In this document: piece after piece, positions 56,657 through 64,000 of the stretch | Layout: the number at the start of each line of letters is the position of its first letter | Numbering within the stretch: the first letter of the stretch is position 1 | NCBI GenBank assembly: GCA_016201275.1 | Contig: JACQDB010000107.1 | Location: 59,380-123,379 of the forward strand | Length of the DNA: 64,000 bases | Origin: Acidobacteriota bacterium | Lineage (GTDB): Bacteria > Acidobacteriota > Blastocatellia > UBA7656 | Direction: 5' to 3' | The notes under the pieces: generated by a model | The model's database searches: none | The model's input: only the letters and a program-made list of their open reading frames with translations | What the model was told of the DNA's origin: nothing | Translations under genes and position numbers: made by a program

Positions 56657-57178
56657 TTGTCGGCGCTGGACAAGGCGCGGATTCGGTTGATACAATCAGC
56701 GGCTTTGGAACCTGGCGAGAAAGACGATAGAGAGGCGATAGAGGCAACGAGCGCCGCTCAAGCCGATGACCAGGCGGCTGCCTTCACACAACCGGAAGCG
56801 GTCGAGCGCCGCGTCTGGCGCAATATTTTCGTGGTCATCGCGCTGGGTTTGATAGCGGCAAGCAGTTTCGCTCAATGGAATTTTGCGCTGGGGCTGGCGA
56901 TTGGCGGGGCGCTTGCTTTGCTCAATTTCAAGTGGCTACACTCTTCGGTGAAAGATATATTAAGCGCCGGAGCCAGCACCGCGCCGCCCGGCACAACGAT
57001 GATGTTTGCAGCGCGCTGGCTGGTGGTCGCCATCGTTATTTACGGCGCAACTTTGACCGGCTTGGTTAAACCACTGGCGATGCTTACGGGCTTGTTTGCA
57101 CCCGCCATCGCCGTCGTGATCGAAGCGGTTTATGTGACCGTAAAAACGCTCATTCATTCTGGGGAAGATAAAAAATGA
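56657..57178 (+). CDS. ATP synthase subunit I (AtpI-like)
   Basis: Frame of 173 residues beginning at a TTG; the true start is uncertain because no ATG with a ribosome site is present. Four membrane helices (FVVIALGLIAASSFAQWNF, ALGLAIGGALALLNFKWL, MFAARWLVVAIVIYGATL and LFAPAIAVVIEAVYVTV) match the small AtpI family that helps c-ring assembly. Its stop overlaps the start of atpB by 4 bases (ATGA). The N-terminal 60 residues are soluble and charged. Position ahead of atpB supports the call. Confidence 0.75.
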   Translation: MSALDKARIRLIQSAALEPGEKDDREAIEATSAAQADDQAAAFTQPEAVERRVWRNIFVVIALGLIAASSFAQWNFALGLAIGGALALLNFKWLHSSVKDILSAGASTAPPGTTMMFAARWLVVAIVIYGATLTGLVKPLAMLTGLFAPAIAVVIEAVYVTVKTLIHSGEDKK

Positions 57179-57975
57179 CATCTGTTTTACTGGCCTTATT
57201 GCAAGCCGGACACGACACCGCCGAACACGCGAGCGGCGGCGAACACGAGCCATTTCTGGTGGAAAAACTCAGCCAACTGTTCGGCGATAAAGTTCCCGCT
57301 CATCTCATCCTCGTCGGCCTTTTGTTTATCATCGCTATCGCTCTGGTGCTGTTTCTGCGCGGCAAGCTATCGGTAGAAAATCCGTCAAAGGGACAACAAC
57401 TGCTGGAAGTCATCGTCGAACAAATCCGTGAATTGTTGAATCAAACCGTAGGCCCTTTTGGTCGGCGCTATGTGCCGGTGGTTGGTTCGTTCGCCTTGTT
57501 TATCTTGATCGGCAATTTGATGGGCTTGATTCCTGGACTGGGCGCGCCGACCGATAATATCAACGTGACGGGTGCGCTGGGCTTGACTTCATTCGTTTAT
57601 TACATCGGCATGGGTTTTCGCCAACAGGGCTTAAAATATTTGAAGCACTTCACGGGCGGTTTGACCGGCACTTTGCTGCTAGTGCTTGGGCCATTAATTT
57701 TCATCGTTGAGATTCTGTCAAACAGCGTGCGCCCGGTAACCTTGTCTTTGCGTTTGTTCGTCAATATGTTTGCCGACCACAAAATCGGTCAGACGTTTCT
57801 GGAACTGGCTCCGCCTTTGGTGCCGATTTTTACCATTTTACTGGGGGTTTTCGTCTCTTTTGTGCAGACCTTTATTTTCATCATGCTTTCGATGGTCTAT
57901 TTATCAGAGACGGTGCCGCACGAAGAGCACGACAACGAAGAACACGGTCACGGCGCGACCGCCGAAGCGCACTAA
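57175..57975 (+). CDS. atpB: ATP synthase Fo subunit a
   Basis: 266 residues, mostly membrane helices. The essential arginine lies in RPVTLSLRLFVNMFADH, the canonical subunit a motif. Another conserved stretch is YIGMGFRQQGLKYLKHF. The C-terminus is a charged His/Glu-rich tail (EEHDNEEHGHGATAEAH). The start overlaps the upstream AtpI-like gene, so translation is coupled. atpE follows after 280 bases without a gene. Subunits b, delta, alpha, gamma, beta and epsilon are not found in the window. Confidence 0.95.
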   Translation: MTSVLLALLQAGHDTAEHASGGEHEPFLVEKLSQLFGDKVPAHLILVGLLFIIAIALVLFLRGKLSVENPSKGQQLLEVIVEQIRELLNQTVGPFGRRYVPVVGSFALFILIGNLMGLIPGLGAPTDNINVTGALGLTSFVYYIGMGFRQQGLKYLKHFTGGLTGTLLLVLGPLIFIVEILSNSVRPVTLSLRLFVNMFADHKIGQTFLELAPPLVPIFTILLGVFVSFVQTFIFIMLSMVYLSETVPHEEHDNEEHGHGATAEAH

Positions 57976-58255
57976 GTTTAGAGAAGTGGGGAGAGAGAAG
58001 AAAAGCTCGCGGTTTAAGAAGTACCGAAACACGAAGTCGCTGGAGCCTTGCAAACAGTTAGGGGGAAGCAAGTGAATACCGGACGAGTGGAAATCATTCC
58101 TGAGCTTTGCTTCGCGCTCTCCTCTGGCAATCACCCGAACGGTTGCTGTCGCCATTCAACCTCGAAGGTCGCTTTCATAATTTTTATACACCATACGACC
58201 TTCGCTTGATGAAACGCGACAACCGCTGTTCACAACCAACGGAGGATAACTCAAA

Positions 58256-58585
58256 ATGATTCGAGCAAAATTGTTTGTGATGTCGGCGTTAATGATTCTG
58301 TTGACGGTCGCCACCGCCTCCGCGCAGGGCGCGGAACACGCTGCCGCCGCAACTGGCAATTCCTGGTTTATTCCGGCCTCGCCGGCCTTCGCCGTGGCTA
58401 TCGCAGCCTTTGGCGGTGCCTTGGGCGATGGCAAAGCGATTGCCGCCGCTTGCGAAGGCACGGCGCGCAATCCCGGCGCGGGCGGACGTATCTTCACCAT
58501 GTTGCTGTTGGGCTTGGCGCTCATCGAAACCCTGGTGCTGTTTACCTTCTTAACGCTCTTCATCCCTTCGGCGATTATCAAATAA
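58256..58585 (+). CDS. atpE: ATP synthase Fo subunit c with N-terminal extension
   Basis: 109 residues, about 30 longer than usual because of an N-terminal signal-peptide-like segment (FVMSALMILLTVATASAQG). The two helices are 40-65 and 78-105 with the polar loop ARNPGAGG. The proton-binding carboxylate is Glu91 (LALIETLVLF). At the position of the Na+-ligand Gln32 of Ilyobacter (33 residues before the Glu) there is Asp58 in LGDGKA, as in the GDG of mycobacterial subunit c. A good terminator follows, so the gene ends the partial atp cluster. Proton coupling is the likely type; the second carboxylate is notable. Confidence 0.92.
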   Translation: MIRAKLFVMSALMILLTVATASAQGAEHAAAATGNSWFIPASPAFAVAIAAFGGALGDGKAIAAACEGTARNPGAGGRIFTMLLLGLALIETLVLFTFLTLFIPSAIIK

Positions 58586-58605
58586 TTGCCGGTGTGCCGA
58601 AGATT

Positions 58606-58636
58606 CAAGGGAGGCTTTCGAGCCTCCCTTTTGTTT
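58606..58636 (+). terminator. Rho-independent terminator after atpE
   Basis: Stem AAGGGAGGCT / AGCCTCCCTT with UUCG loop, then TTGTTTT. It ends the atpI-atpB-atpE transcript, confirming that the other ATP synthase genes are not downstream here. Confidence 0.92.
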
Positions 58637-58700
58637 TGCTACGGTCAGCGATAGACTCTTCATTCCTAGACATTCCACTTTTGCATCGGAGAGCATTTTT

Positions 58701-60227
58701 ATGCACGCCTTCAAAGACAGCTTAATTGAACTCATCACGCAAACTTCTACCAACCTGCCGCCCGATGTGCGGCGCGCCATGGCCGATGCCGTAGCCGCTG
58801 AAAATCCGACCTCGCGGGCTGGCACGGCGCTCGCCGTCATCGCCAATAACATTGACCTGGCTTGCACCAACGAAGGGCCGATTTGTCAAGACACCGGTAT
58901 GCCGACTTTTGAAATCAAAACCCCGGTCGGCGCAAATCAAATCGTGATGAAGCGCGACATCAAACAGGCCATCGCCGAAACCACCCGACGCGGCAAGCTG
59001 CGCCCCAATTCGGTTGACTCGATTACCGGCGAAAATTCCGGCGACAATCTCGGCCCAGGCACTCCCGTCATGCATTTCGCTCAGTGGGAAAATGACGACG
59101 AGATAGAAATAAAACTCCTGCTGAAAGGCGGCGGTTGCGAGAATAAAAATATTCAATACTCTTTGCCTGCGGAGTTGCCGCATCTGGGTCGCGCAGGCCG
59201 CGACTTGGACGGCGTTCGCAAGTGCATACTTCACGCCGTGTGGCAGGCGCAAGGGCAAGGTTGCAGCGCCGGGGCTTTAGGCGTGTGCATAGGCGGCGAC
59301 CGCACCTCCGGTTATCAACACGCCAAAGAGCAATTGTTCCGCCTGCTCGACGATACCAATGCCGATGCGAAACTTGCTGCCCTTGAAGATTACATTATGA
59401 ACGCCGCGAATACGTTGGGCATTGGCACGATGGGTTTTGCCGGAGGCGTCACCTTGATTGGTTGCAAGATCGGCGTGTTGAATCGTCTGCCTGCGAGTTT
59501 CTTCGTCTCTGTGGCCTATGATTGCTGGGCGTTTCGCCGACTTGGCGTAGTGCTTGACGCCAAAACCGGGACGATCAAACGCTGGCTTTATCGCGATGAA
59601 AAACAGACGCCGCAAGCGATGACCGCCGGGGCAGGTTTCAAATTGACGGGACACGAAAAACACCTCGAAGCGCCAATCACTGAAGCTCAGGCGCGTGAGT
59701 TGAAAGTCGGTGATGTGGTGTTGATTTCCGGTGAAATGTACACCGGTCGTGACGCCGTGCATTCGTATTTGATGAAGCATGATTCGCCAGTTGATTTGAA
59801 TGGTTCAGTGCTGTATCACTGCGGCCCTGTAGTATTGAAAAACAACGGCAACTATAAAATCATGGCGGCAGGGCCAACGACCAGCATACGCGAAGAGCCT
59901 TATCAAGCCGACATCATCAAACGCTACGGCATTCGCGCTGTGATGGGCAAAGGCGGCATGGGCAAAAAGACGCTTGCCGGTTTGCAGGAATCGGGCGCAG
60001 TTTATTTGAATGCCATAGGCGGCGCGGCGCAATATTATTCGCGCTGCATAGAAGAAGTGCTGGACGTAAAGCTGCTGGAATTTGGTATACCGGAAGCGAT
60101 CTGGCATCTGCGCGTCAAAGATTTTCCGGCCATCGTGACGATGGATGCACACGGCAATTCACTGCACGCCGATGTCGAACAGGCTTCGGCGTTGATGCTG
60201 GCGAAACTTGCCGATCCGGTGTTTTGA
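58701..60227 (+). CDS. Fumarate hydratase, class I (iron-sulfur)
   Basis: 508 residues, in the range of single-chain class I fumarases. The N-terminal half has the Fe-S region with GPICQDTGMPTF, GGGCENKN and CIGGDRTSGY; three Cys are in the expected places for a 4Fe-4S cluster. The C-terminal domain has GDVVLISGEMYTGRDAVHSYL, YHCGPVV and MGKGGMGKKTLAGLQESGAV. It converts fumarate to malate in the citric acid cycle and is oxygen-sensitive. It has its own leader after the atpE terminator. Confidence 0.94.
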   Translation: MHAFKDSLIELITQTSTNLPPDVRRAMADAVAAENPTSRAGTALAVIANNIDLACTNEGPICQDTGMPTFEIKTPVGANQIVMKRDIKQAIAETTRRGKLRPNSVDSITGENSGDNLGPGTPVMHFAQWENDDEIEIKLLLKGGGCENKNIQYSLPAELPHLGRAGRDLDGVRKCILHAVWQAQGQGCSAGALGVCIGGDRTSGYQHAKEQLFRLLDDTNADAKLAALEDYIMNAANTLGIGTMGFAGGVTLIGCKIGVLNRLPASFFVSVAYDCWAFRRLGVVLDAKTGTIKRWLYRDEKQTPQAMTAGAGFKLTGHEKHLEAPITEAQARELKVGDVVLISGEMYTGRDAVHSYLMKHDSPVDLNGSVLYHCGPVVLKNNGNYKIMAAGPTTSIREEPYQADIIKRYGIRAVMGKGGMGKKTLAGLQESGAVYLNAIGGAAQYYSRCIEEVLDVKLLEFGIPEAIWHLRVKDFPAIVTMDAHGNSLHADVEQASALMLAKLADPVF

Positions 60228-60300
60228 AATGCTGTCAACCACGCGACCCTCTAGGTTCAGAGTCATTCCGCTTTCGCCACAGCGGTCTGGATAGACTAAC

Positions 60301-60357
60301 GGTTGGGCGAATTGAGGCGGATCATCTCAATGTTTGATCGCCTCAATGCGCCCAACC
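60301..60357 (+). repeat. Strong hairpin between fumarase and lpxA genes
   Basis: GGTTGGGCGAATTGAGGCGG extended by ATCA pairs with TGATCGCCTCAATGCGCCC extended by AACC, 23 bp with one mismatch, 10-base loop. There is no T-run, so it is either a repeat or a weak stop for the fumarase message. The remainder of 60228-60520 shows nothing else. Confidence 0.65.
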
Positions 60358-60520
60358 TGCTGCCCACCTACTACTCCATGTTGTCTGCCTTCTTTTTTAT
60401 GACGAGAACTGAATGCCTCTGCTTTTATGTTGCGGTCAGGCGCTTTACCTTTTTCATCGGCATTGATTTTTTTTCTGGTGCTTGTCATATTGGTGAGGTT
60501 TGTAGAAAACGGAAATCCTC

Positions 60521-61288
60521 ATGAACATTCATCCGACGGCAATCATCAGCGACGGCGCAAAGCTTGGCGACAACCTCACCATAGGCGCTTACGCAATCCT
60601 CGAATCCGACACCGCTATCGGCGACCATACGGAGATTCGCGCCCACGCCATCATCAAACGCTTCTCTACGCTTGGCGCAGCGAATGTCGTCCACGAGGGC
60701 GCGGTGATTGGCGGCGAGCCACAGGATTTGGGGTTCCGAGATTGCCGCAGTTTTGTCCGCATAGGGGCGCGCAACACCATCCGCGAAGGCGTCACCATTC
60801 ATCGTGGCACCCAGGAAAATTCGGCCACACGAATCGGCTCGGACGGTTATTTTATGGCCTATTCGCACATCGCTCATAATTGTCAACTGGGAAACAAAGT
60901 GATTTTGGCGAACAACGTAGCCCTGGCTGGCCATGTCGAAATCGAAGACCAGGTGTTTATTTCCGGCGGCGTGGTGGTGCATCAATTCTGTCGCCTTGGC
61001 AGGTTGGCGATGCTGGGCGGCAATGCCAAAATCGTGCAGGATTGTCTGCCTTTCATTATCACGGACGGAATGCCCGGACGCGCCAGTGGTTTGAATATCA
61101 TTGGGCTGCGCCGCGCCGGATTCCTGTCCGGCGACTTCAAGGAACTCAAACGCGCCTACCGCACGCTGCTGCGCTCCGGCCTGCCGCTCGAAGAAGCCTT
61201 GATGCGACTTAGCGAACAAGACCACCCGTTGGTTCACCACCTGATGAATTTCGCCCAAGCTTCCCAACGCGGCTTTTGTCACGAATAA
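60521..61288 (+). CDS. lpxA: Acyl-ACP-UDP-N-acetylglucosamine O-acyltransferase
   Basis: 255 residues. The left-handed beta-helix hexapeptide repeats run from residue 1 to about 190 (IHPTAIISDGAKLGDNL, TIGAYAIL), with the catalytic His in YSHIAHNCQLGN. GLNIIGLRRAGF and the C-terminal helical domain follow. It performs the first step of lipid A synthesis. It stands alone here rather than in the usual lpxD-fabZ-lpxA cluster. No clear ribosome site. Together with kdsB it supports an LPS-bearing envelope. Confidence 0.95.
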   Translation: MNIHPTAIISDGAKLGDNLTIGAYAILESDTAIGDHTEIRAHAIIKRFSTLGAANVVHEGAVIGGEPQDLGFRDCRSFVRIGARNTIREGVTIHRGTQENSATRIGSDGYFMAYSHIAHNCQLGNKVILANNVALAGHVEIEDQVFISGGVVVHQFCRLGRLAMLGGNAKIVQDCLPFIITDGMPGRASGLNIIGLRRAGFLSGDFKELKRAYRTLLRSGLPLEEALMRLSEQDHPLVHHLMNFAQASQRGFCHE

Positions 61289-61392
61289 TTCCCGCCCCTC
61301 TTTTTTCAGACTGTAAGGAAGCGCTTTCTTGTGCAACAACCTGGCACGGGCGACGCCAAAGCTCGCTTACTTTCGCTGTTACAAAAAATAAA

Positions 61393-61405
61393 AACAATAA
61401 TTGTT
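61393..61405. promoter_or_regulatory. Fur/PerR-type operator palindrome
   Basis: AACAATAATTGTT, a perfect 6-1-6 palindrome, immediately upstream of the -35 region and within an AT-rich stretch. It resembles PerR or Fur boxes and suggests self-regulation of the gene at 61466. Confidence 0.65.
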
Positions 61406-61406
61406 A

Positions 61407-61436
61407 TTGATTTTTGAAACAACCTTGGGCTACAAT
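61407..61436 (+). promoter_or_regulatory. Promoter of the Fur/PerR gene
   Basis: -35 TTGATT (61407-61412), 18-base spacer, -10 TACAAT (61431-61436). The start codon is 30 bases downstream of the -10. The palindrome just upstream overlaps the edge of the -35, a good position for repression. Confidence 0.65.
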
Positions 61437-61465
61437 GATTTTGCGGTCAAGGAGAGCCGCCAGCA

Positions 61466-61921
61466 ATGCCGGAAAAGAAGCCAGCAACCCGAGGCGAAGG
61501 CGCACGAGCCAAACAGCAACTCAAGGCGAATTTGAGTTCCAGCGGTTTTCATTTCACGCAGCAACGCGCCGCCGTTTTCGATTTTTTACGCAACGTGGAT
61601 CATCACCCGACCGCCGAAGAGGTTTATCTGGCGGTGAAAAACCAATTGCCGAAAGTCAGTCTGGCGACGGTTTATAAAAATCTTGAAGCCTTGATTGCAG
61701 CAGGGGTGGCGTCCAAATTGAATTACGGCGATGGCTCGGCGCGCTATGACATACGCACCGACCACCATCATCATGCGCGCTGCGTCGAATGCGGCAGGAT
61801 GTGGGACATCGAGCCGACGGAGCATTCCGCAGGTCTGCGGAAAATCAAACCGGCGCGCGGCTTTACGGTTACGGATTATCGGCTGGAACTATTGGGCAGA
61901 TGCCGCGATTGCCGCCAGTAA
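61466..61921 (+). CDS. Fur family metalloregulator (PerR-like)
   Basis: 151 residues. The winged helix includes HFTQQRAAVFDFLRN, HPTAEEVYLAVK and VSLATVYKNLEALIAAGV. The metal-binding part has HHHHARCVECGRMWDIE and ends LGRCRDCRQ, giving two CxxC pairs for structural zinc. AAGGAGA-type ribosome site upstream. The preceding palindrome suggests autoregulation, and dps lies 105 bases downstream on the same strand, so iron or peroxide control is likely. Fur versus PerR cannot be decided from the sequence. Confidence 0.92.
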   Translation: MPEKKPATRGEGARAKQQLKANLSSSGFHFTQQRAAVFDFLRNVDHHPTAEEVYLAVKNQLPKVSLATVYKNLEALIAAGVASKLNYGDGSARYDIRTDHHHHARCVECGRMWDIEPTEHSAGLRKIKPARGFTVTDYRLELLGRCRDCRQ

Positions 61922-62026
61922 AAGTACGGCGAAAGAGGCGCTCGTCGAGTCGCGGCTGATCGCATTGGCGAGCGGAGTCAGGCGCAGAACTTTTAATAAC
62001 TTTGCCTTCTATAAAGGAGAATTTTT

Positions 62027-62512
62027 ATGACTAAAATGTACAACACAAAAAACGATCTTGAGGTTGAAAAGCGCGAACAAATCATTGCGCTGCTGAACCG
62101 TCAACTGGCCGATACCTTTGACCTTTACAGTCAAACCAAGCAGGCGCATTGGAATGTGAAAGGCGAGCAATTTTTTCAACTGCATGAATTGTTCGACAAG
62201 CTGGCCACGGAAGCCTTGGATTATGTGGACACGATTGCCGAGCGCGCCACCGCCTTGGGCGGCACGGCAATGGGAACAGCGCGTATGGCAGCGGCGGCTT
62301 CGCGGTTGCCGGAGTTTCCTGCCGATGTCGTTGGCGGCATGGCTTGCGTGGGTGCGCTGGCCGACCGCTACGCCAAGCTTGCTGCCTCCAGCCGCGCCGC
62401 GATTGATACGGCAAATGAATTCGGCGACGCCGACACAGCGGATTTATTCACCGGGGTGTCTCGCGGCCTCGATAAATCGCTGTGGTTTCTGGAAGCGCAC
62501 CGGCAAGATTAA
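62027..62512 (+). CDS. dps: Dps-type ferritin (DNA protection during starvation)
   Basis: 161 residues. The Dps ferroxidase site, formed between subunits, is visible: AHWNVKG, FFQLHELFDKLA and DYVDTIAERATALGG. AAAGGAGA precedes the ATG. It stores iron and consumes peroxide, protecting DNA. It lies 105 bases after the Fur/PerR gene, in the same direction, and is followed by a terminator, so the two may form a peroxide or iron-response operon. No separate operator was found in the gap. Confidence 0.95.
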   Translation: MTKMYNTKNDLEVEKREQIIALLNRQLADTFDLYSQTKQAHWNVKGEQFFQLHELFDKLATEALDYVDTIAERATALGGTAMGTARMAAAASRLPEFPADVVGGMACVGALADRYAKLAASSRAAIDTANEFGDADTADLFTGVSRGLDKSLWFLEAHRQD

Positions 62513-62606
62513 GCCGCCGGAACCGGCGACCCGTGCAGGCGCATAGGCGGCTATACGTTCAGGCAATTCAGAGGCTTAGACATTTGCCGCTGAAGCGCTG
62601 ACGTGA

Positions 62607-62645
62607 AGAAGAGAGCGAGCAAATTGGCGCTCTCTTCTTTTCTCT
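62607..62645 (+). terminator. Rho-independent terminator after dps
   Basis: Stem AGAAGAGAGCG / CGCTCTCTTCT with ten-base loop, followed by TTTTCTC. It ends the Fur-Dps transcript. Confidence 0.8.
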
Positions 62646-62716
62646 TCAGCGATCTTTCAGCTTTCAACCCCGCTCATTTTATTTTGTGATTTGATAAAAA
62701 CTCTGCGGCAAAATTT

Positions 62717-63157
62717 TTACTGGTTGGCGAATTCCGCTTTTAAAATCTCTTTGGCTTCTGGGTCGCCGGTCAAACGCAACCAAATCGGTTGCTCGTCGCT
62801 TGCAATCTCAAGTTGAAAGTTAAAGAACGGACAGCAAAGCCGCTCAAAGGAGATGAATTCCGCCAAGCTTAAAACGATCTTTGCGTCGGCGGCAAAACGC
62901 AAGGCATACCCGTCGGGCAATTCTTTGACTTCCTTGATAGCTTGGTGCATCTGCTTTCTTAATTCGGCGTGACGCTGGCGTTGCTTTGCCGTCAACGCAT
63001 TGATTGTACAGGCAACCGGCGCACTCTCTTTTTGACGGCTCTGGATTTCTTTGCGCTGCTGCGTTGCGCCATGCGTAGTTGCCGCAACAGACTCGGAACC
63101 GGCTATGCCTGATAAGGCAATCAATACGATGGGGAAAACTATATTCATTACTTTCAT
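62717..63157 (-). CDS. Exported protein with CCPFF motif, MerR-linked
   Basis: 146 residues: signal peptide (IVFPIVLIALSGIAGSESVAA), a basic Gln/Arg-rich segment, then a conserved-looking domain. That domain has Cys50 in VACTINAL, helix-forming LRKQMHQAIKEVKELPDGYAL and FISFERLCCPFFNFQLEIAS, then IWLRLTGDPEAKEIL. The vicinal Cys pair in CCPFF plus an upstream Cys suggest soft-metal binding. Proteins with the same CCPFF-IWLRLTG motif occur near MerR-type genes as far as I recall. It is 52 bases downstream of the MerR gene, in one operon. Role unknown: possibly mercury or other thiophilic metal capture. Confidence 0.65.
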   Translation of the reverse strand: MKVMNIVFPIVLIALSGIAGSESVAATTHGATQQRKEIQSRQKESAPVACTINALTAKQRQRHAELRKQMHQAIKEVKELPDGYALRFAADAKIVLSLAEFISFERLCCPFFNFQLEIASDEQPIWLRLTGDPEAKEILKAEFANQ

Positions 63158-63209
63158 CTTGACCTCGCTTTGACTTTGATTTGATGGAGAGTCGAAAATT
63201 GCCTACGCC

Positions 63210-63617
63210 TCATTCCGTAACCACCACGTCGGATTCGCGTTGTTCCACCAGCATACACAGCGGGTAAGGATTGTGGCAGGTACAGGCGTTGAGGTTGTAT
63301 TCGATGGCGTTTCGCATCTCTTGCAGATGGCGAATCTTTTCGTCTAGCTCGGCCATCTTGGCTTGAGCAATGGCGTAAATATCGCTGGCGCAGTAATCGG
63401 CTTGCCCACGCAATTGGATGAAGGTTTTGATTTCACTCAAGGTGAAGCCGAGTTTCTGCGAACGCTTGATGAAGCGAATCAACCAAACCGTGTCGGCGGC
63501 ATAGTCTCTGTACCCGGAGGCTAAACGCCTAGGTCTTTCCAGCAATCCCATGCGTTCATATAAACGCACGGTTTGAATATTGACATTTGCTTGAGCCGCC
63601 ACTTTACCGATTCGCAT
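63210..63617 (-). CDS. MerR-family metal-responsive regulator
   Basis: 135 residues from the ATG at 63617. The DNA-binding domain (1-70) has MRIGKVAAQANVNIQTVRLY and ERMGLLERPRR. A dimer helix follows, then a Cys set: C76 (DYCASD), C112 and C114 (ACTCHNPYPLC) and C121. Spacing C76-C112-C121 (36 and 9) is close to the C82-C117-C126 (35 and 9) mercury site of Tn501 MerR. The promoter with a 20-base spacer at 63637-63668 points to self-regulation by distortion of the promoter. The longer frame to 63668 runs through this promoter and is unlikely. Hg(II) is the best guess. Confidence 0.9.
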   Translation of the reverse strand: MRIGKVAAQANVNIQTVRLYERMGLLERPRRLASGYRDYAADTVWLIRFIKRSQKLGFTLSEIKTFIQLRGQADYCASDIYAIAQAKMAELDEKIRHLQEMRNAIEYNLNACTCHNPYPLCMLVEQRESDVVVTE

Positions 63618-63636
63618 CTTCGTCTCTCCGTCAAAA

Positions 63637-63668
63637 ACTATACACTCTGTACGTGGGTATAAGGTCAA
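63637..63668 (-). promoter_or_regulatory. MerR-type promoter with long spacer
   Basis: On the minus strand: -35 TTGACC, 20-base spacer, -10 TATAGT. The spacer overlaps an imperfect 23-bp dyad TATACCCACGTACAGAGTGTATA read with its complement. Spacers of 19-20 bases with a central dyad are the mark of MerR-activated promoters. Confidence 0.75.
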
Positions 63669-63716
63669 GAGGTAAGTTCAAGTTTTGGTAGTGTCCTAAA
63701 GTTGTGGTGGTCGGTA

Positions 63717-63842
63717 AGGATGGTGGATGAAATAAGACGCCGTTTTTGAGGTTCAGAGGTACGCCTTTAGGCGTGAGTTGACACAGACGCTTCACGCCTT
63801 TAGGCGTACCTCTGAACTTGCACTTGATTTGATCCACCATCC
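63717..63842. repeat. 126-bp inverted repeat with nested TACGCCTTTAGGCGT hairpins
   Basis: Outer arms AGGATGGTGGAT (63717-63728) and ATCCACCATCCT (63831-63842). Inner arms GTTCAGAGGTACGCCTTTAG and CTAAAGGCG-type complement ending GTACCTCTGAAC. It contains two copies of the near-palindrome TACGCCTTTAGGCGT. It resembles a MITE or palindromic repeat; the small minus-strand frame through it encodes repetitive TPKGV peptides and is not called. Confidence 0.7.
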
Positions 63843-63915
63843 TAAGAACCCGCCAAGCGAGTGACCGCCTAAAACCCCGTGCGTCAGCGCTGGGGGTGCG
63901 AATCGTAATTGCCTC

Positions 63916-63969
63916 TTAACCCGCCAAGCGGGTGATAGATAATTGGCTATCACCCGCTTGGCGGGCTAA
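63916..63969. repeat. Hairpin of CCCGCCAAGCGGG repeats at the window end
   Basis: TTAACCCGCCAAGCGGGTGA followed by TAG (63916-63938) and its complement (63947-63969), 23 bp with one mismatch and an eight-base loop. A diverged half-unit lies at about 63848-63870. The window ends 30 bases later, so the repeat cluster may continue. Confidence 0.75.
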
Positions 63970-64000
63970 CCATACGAATATCAATCGTCCACGGGCTAAC

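Noticed and set aside
63631..63840. Minus-strand frame with TPKGV repeats
   Set aside because: It runs through an inverted repeat and the MerR promoter; the repeats reflect palindromic DNA, not a gene.

Overview
The window looks like a chromosomal segment of an Acidobacteriota member, probably class Blastocatellia. The supports are two secreted von Willebrand proteins of the 'VWFA-related acidobacterial' type (2470-3507 and 52934-54142), a moderate GC content, a diderm gene set (lpxA, kdsB, a TonB-dependent receptor, an RND efflux adaptor) and intergenic regions full of palindromic repeats. The assignment rests on gene content only; no rRNA or tRNA gene is visible here.

Layout. 1-12.5 kb is mostly minus strand: an RND metal-efflux pair (permease start at the window edge, then its adaptor), a secreted VCBS/FG-GAP-like protein, a VWA protein translationally coupled to a small helical secreted protein, a membrane HD-GYP/GAF/degenerate-GGDEF protein, a secreted subtilase with a hexapeptide repeat tail, a secreted beta-propeller lactonase-like protein, and an anti-sigma/ECF-sigma pair with its terminator. 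At 12.7-13.9 kb a Uma2-family gene is split by a 514-bp element with terminal inverted repeats and a TTT target duplication; removing the element and one TTT restores a 224-codon frame. 13.9-20.7 kb holds a glycogen debranching enzyme, a disulfide oxidoreductase and a GH63-like glucosidase. 21-37 kb is plus strand apart from an M49-type peptidase: an orphan terminator and 54-aa acidic protein ahead of an NtrC-type regulator, a double-length ThyX, an esterase and methyltransferase pair, a sorbosone-dehydrogenase-like protein, a TonB receptor, a consensus sigma-70 promoter driving a probable three-way-junction RNA upstream of an 85-aa coiled-coil protein, a GAF protein, and an M48/TPR membrane protease broken by a one-base insertion.

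37-64 kb is richer in housekeeping genes: lysoplasmalogenase; kdsB-pyrG; a cytochrome c; an amidohydrolase; hrcA-grpE-dnaK-dnaJ ending at a strong terminator shared with a convergent OmpR-type regulator; dnaN; der; yraN; the second VWA protein; a SprT-like protein; a cyclopropane-synthase-like methyltransferase; atpI-atpB-atpE without the rest of the F1Fo genes; class I fumarase; lpxA; a Fur/PerR regulator with a palindromic operator followed by dps; and a MerR-regulated metal-response pair.

At least three families of short inverted-repeat (MITE-like) elements occur in two copies each (21084/43141, 17841/23290, 28390/41451), plus several single inverted repeats and a decayed IS1-type transposase. 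Most long intergenic gaps are explained by these. The observations most worth following are the split Uma2 gene, the structured RNA at 31.34-31.46 kb, the bipartite ThyX, the MerR/CCPFF pair and the repeat families.
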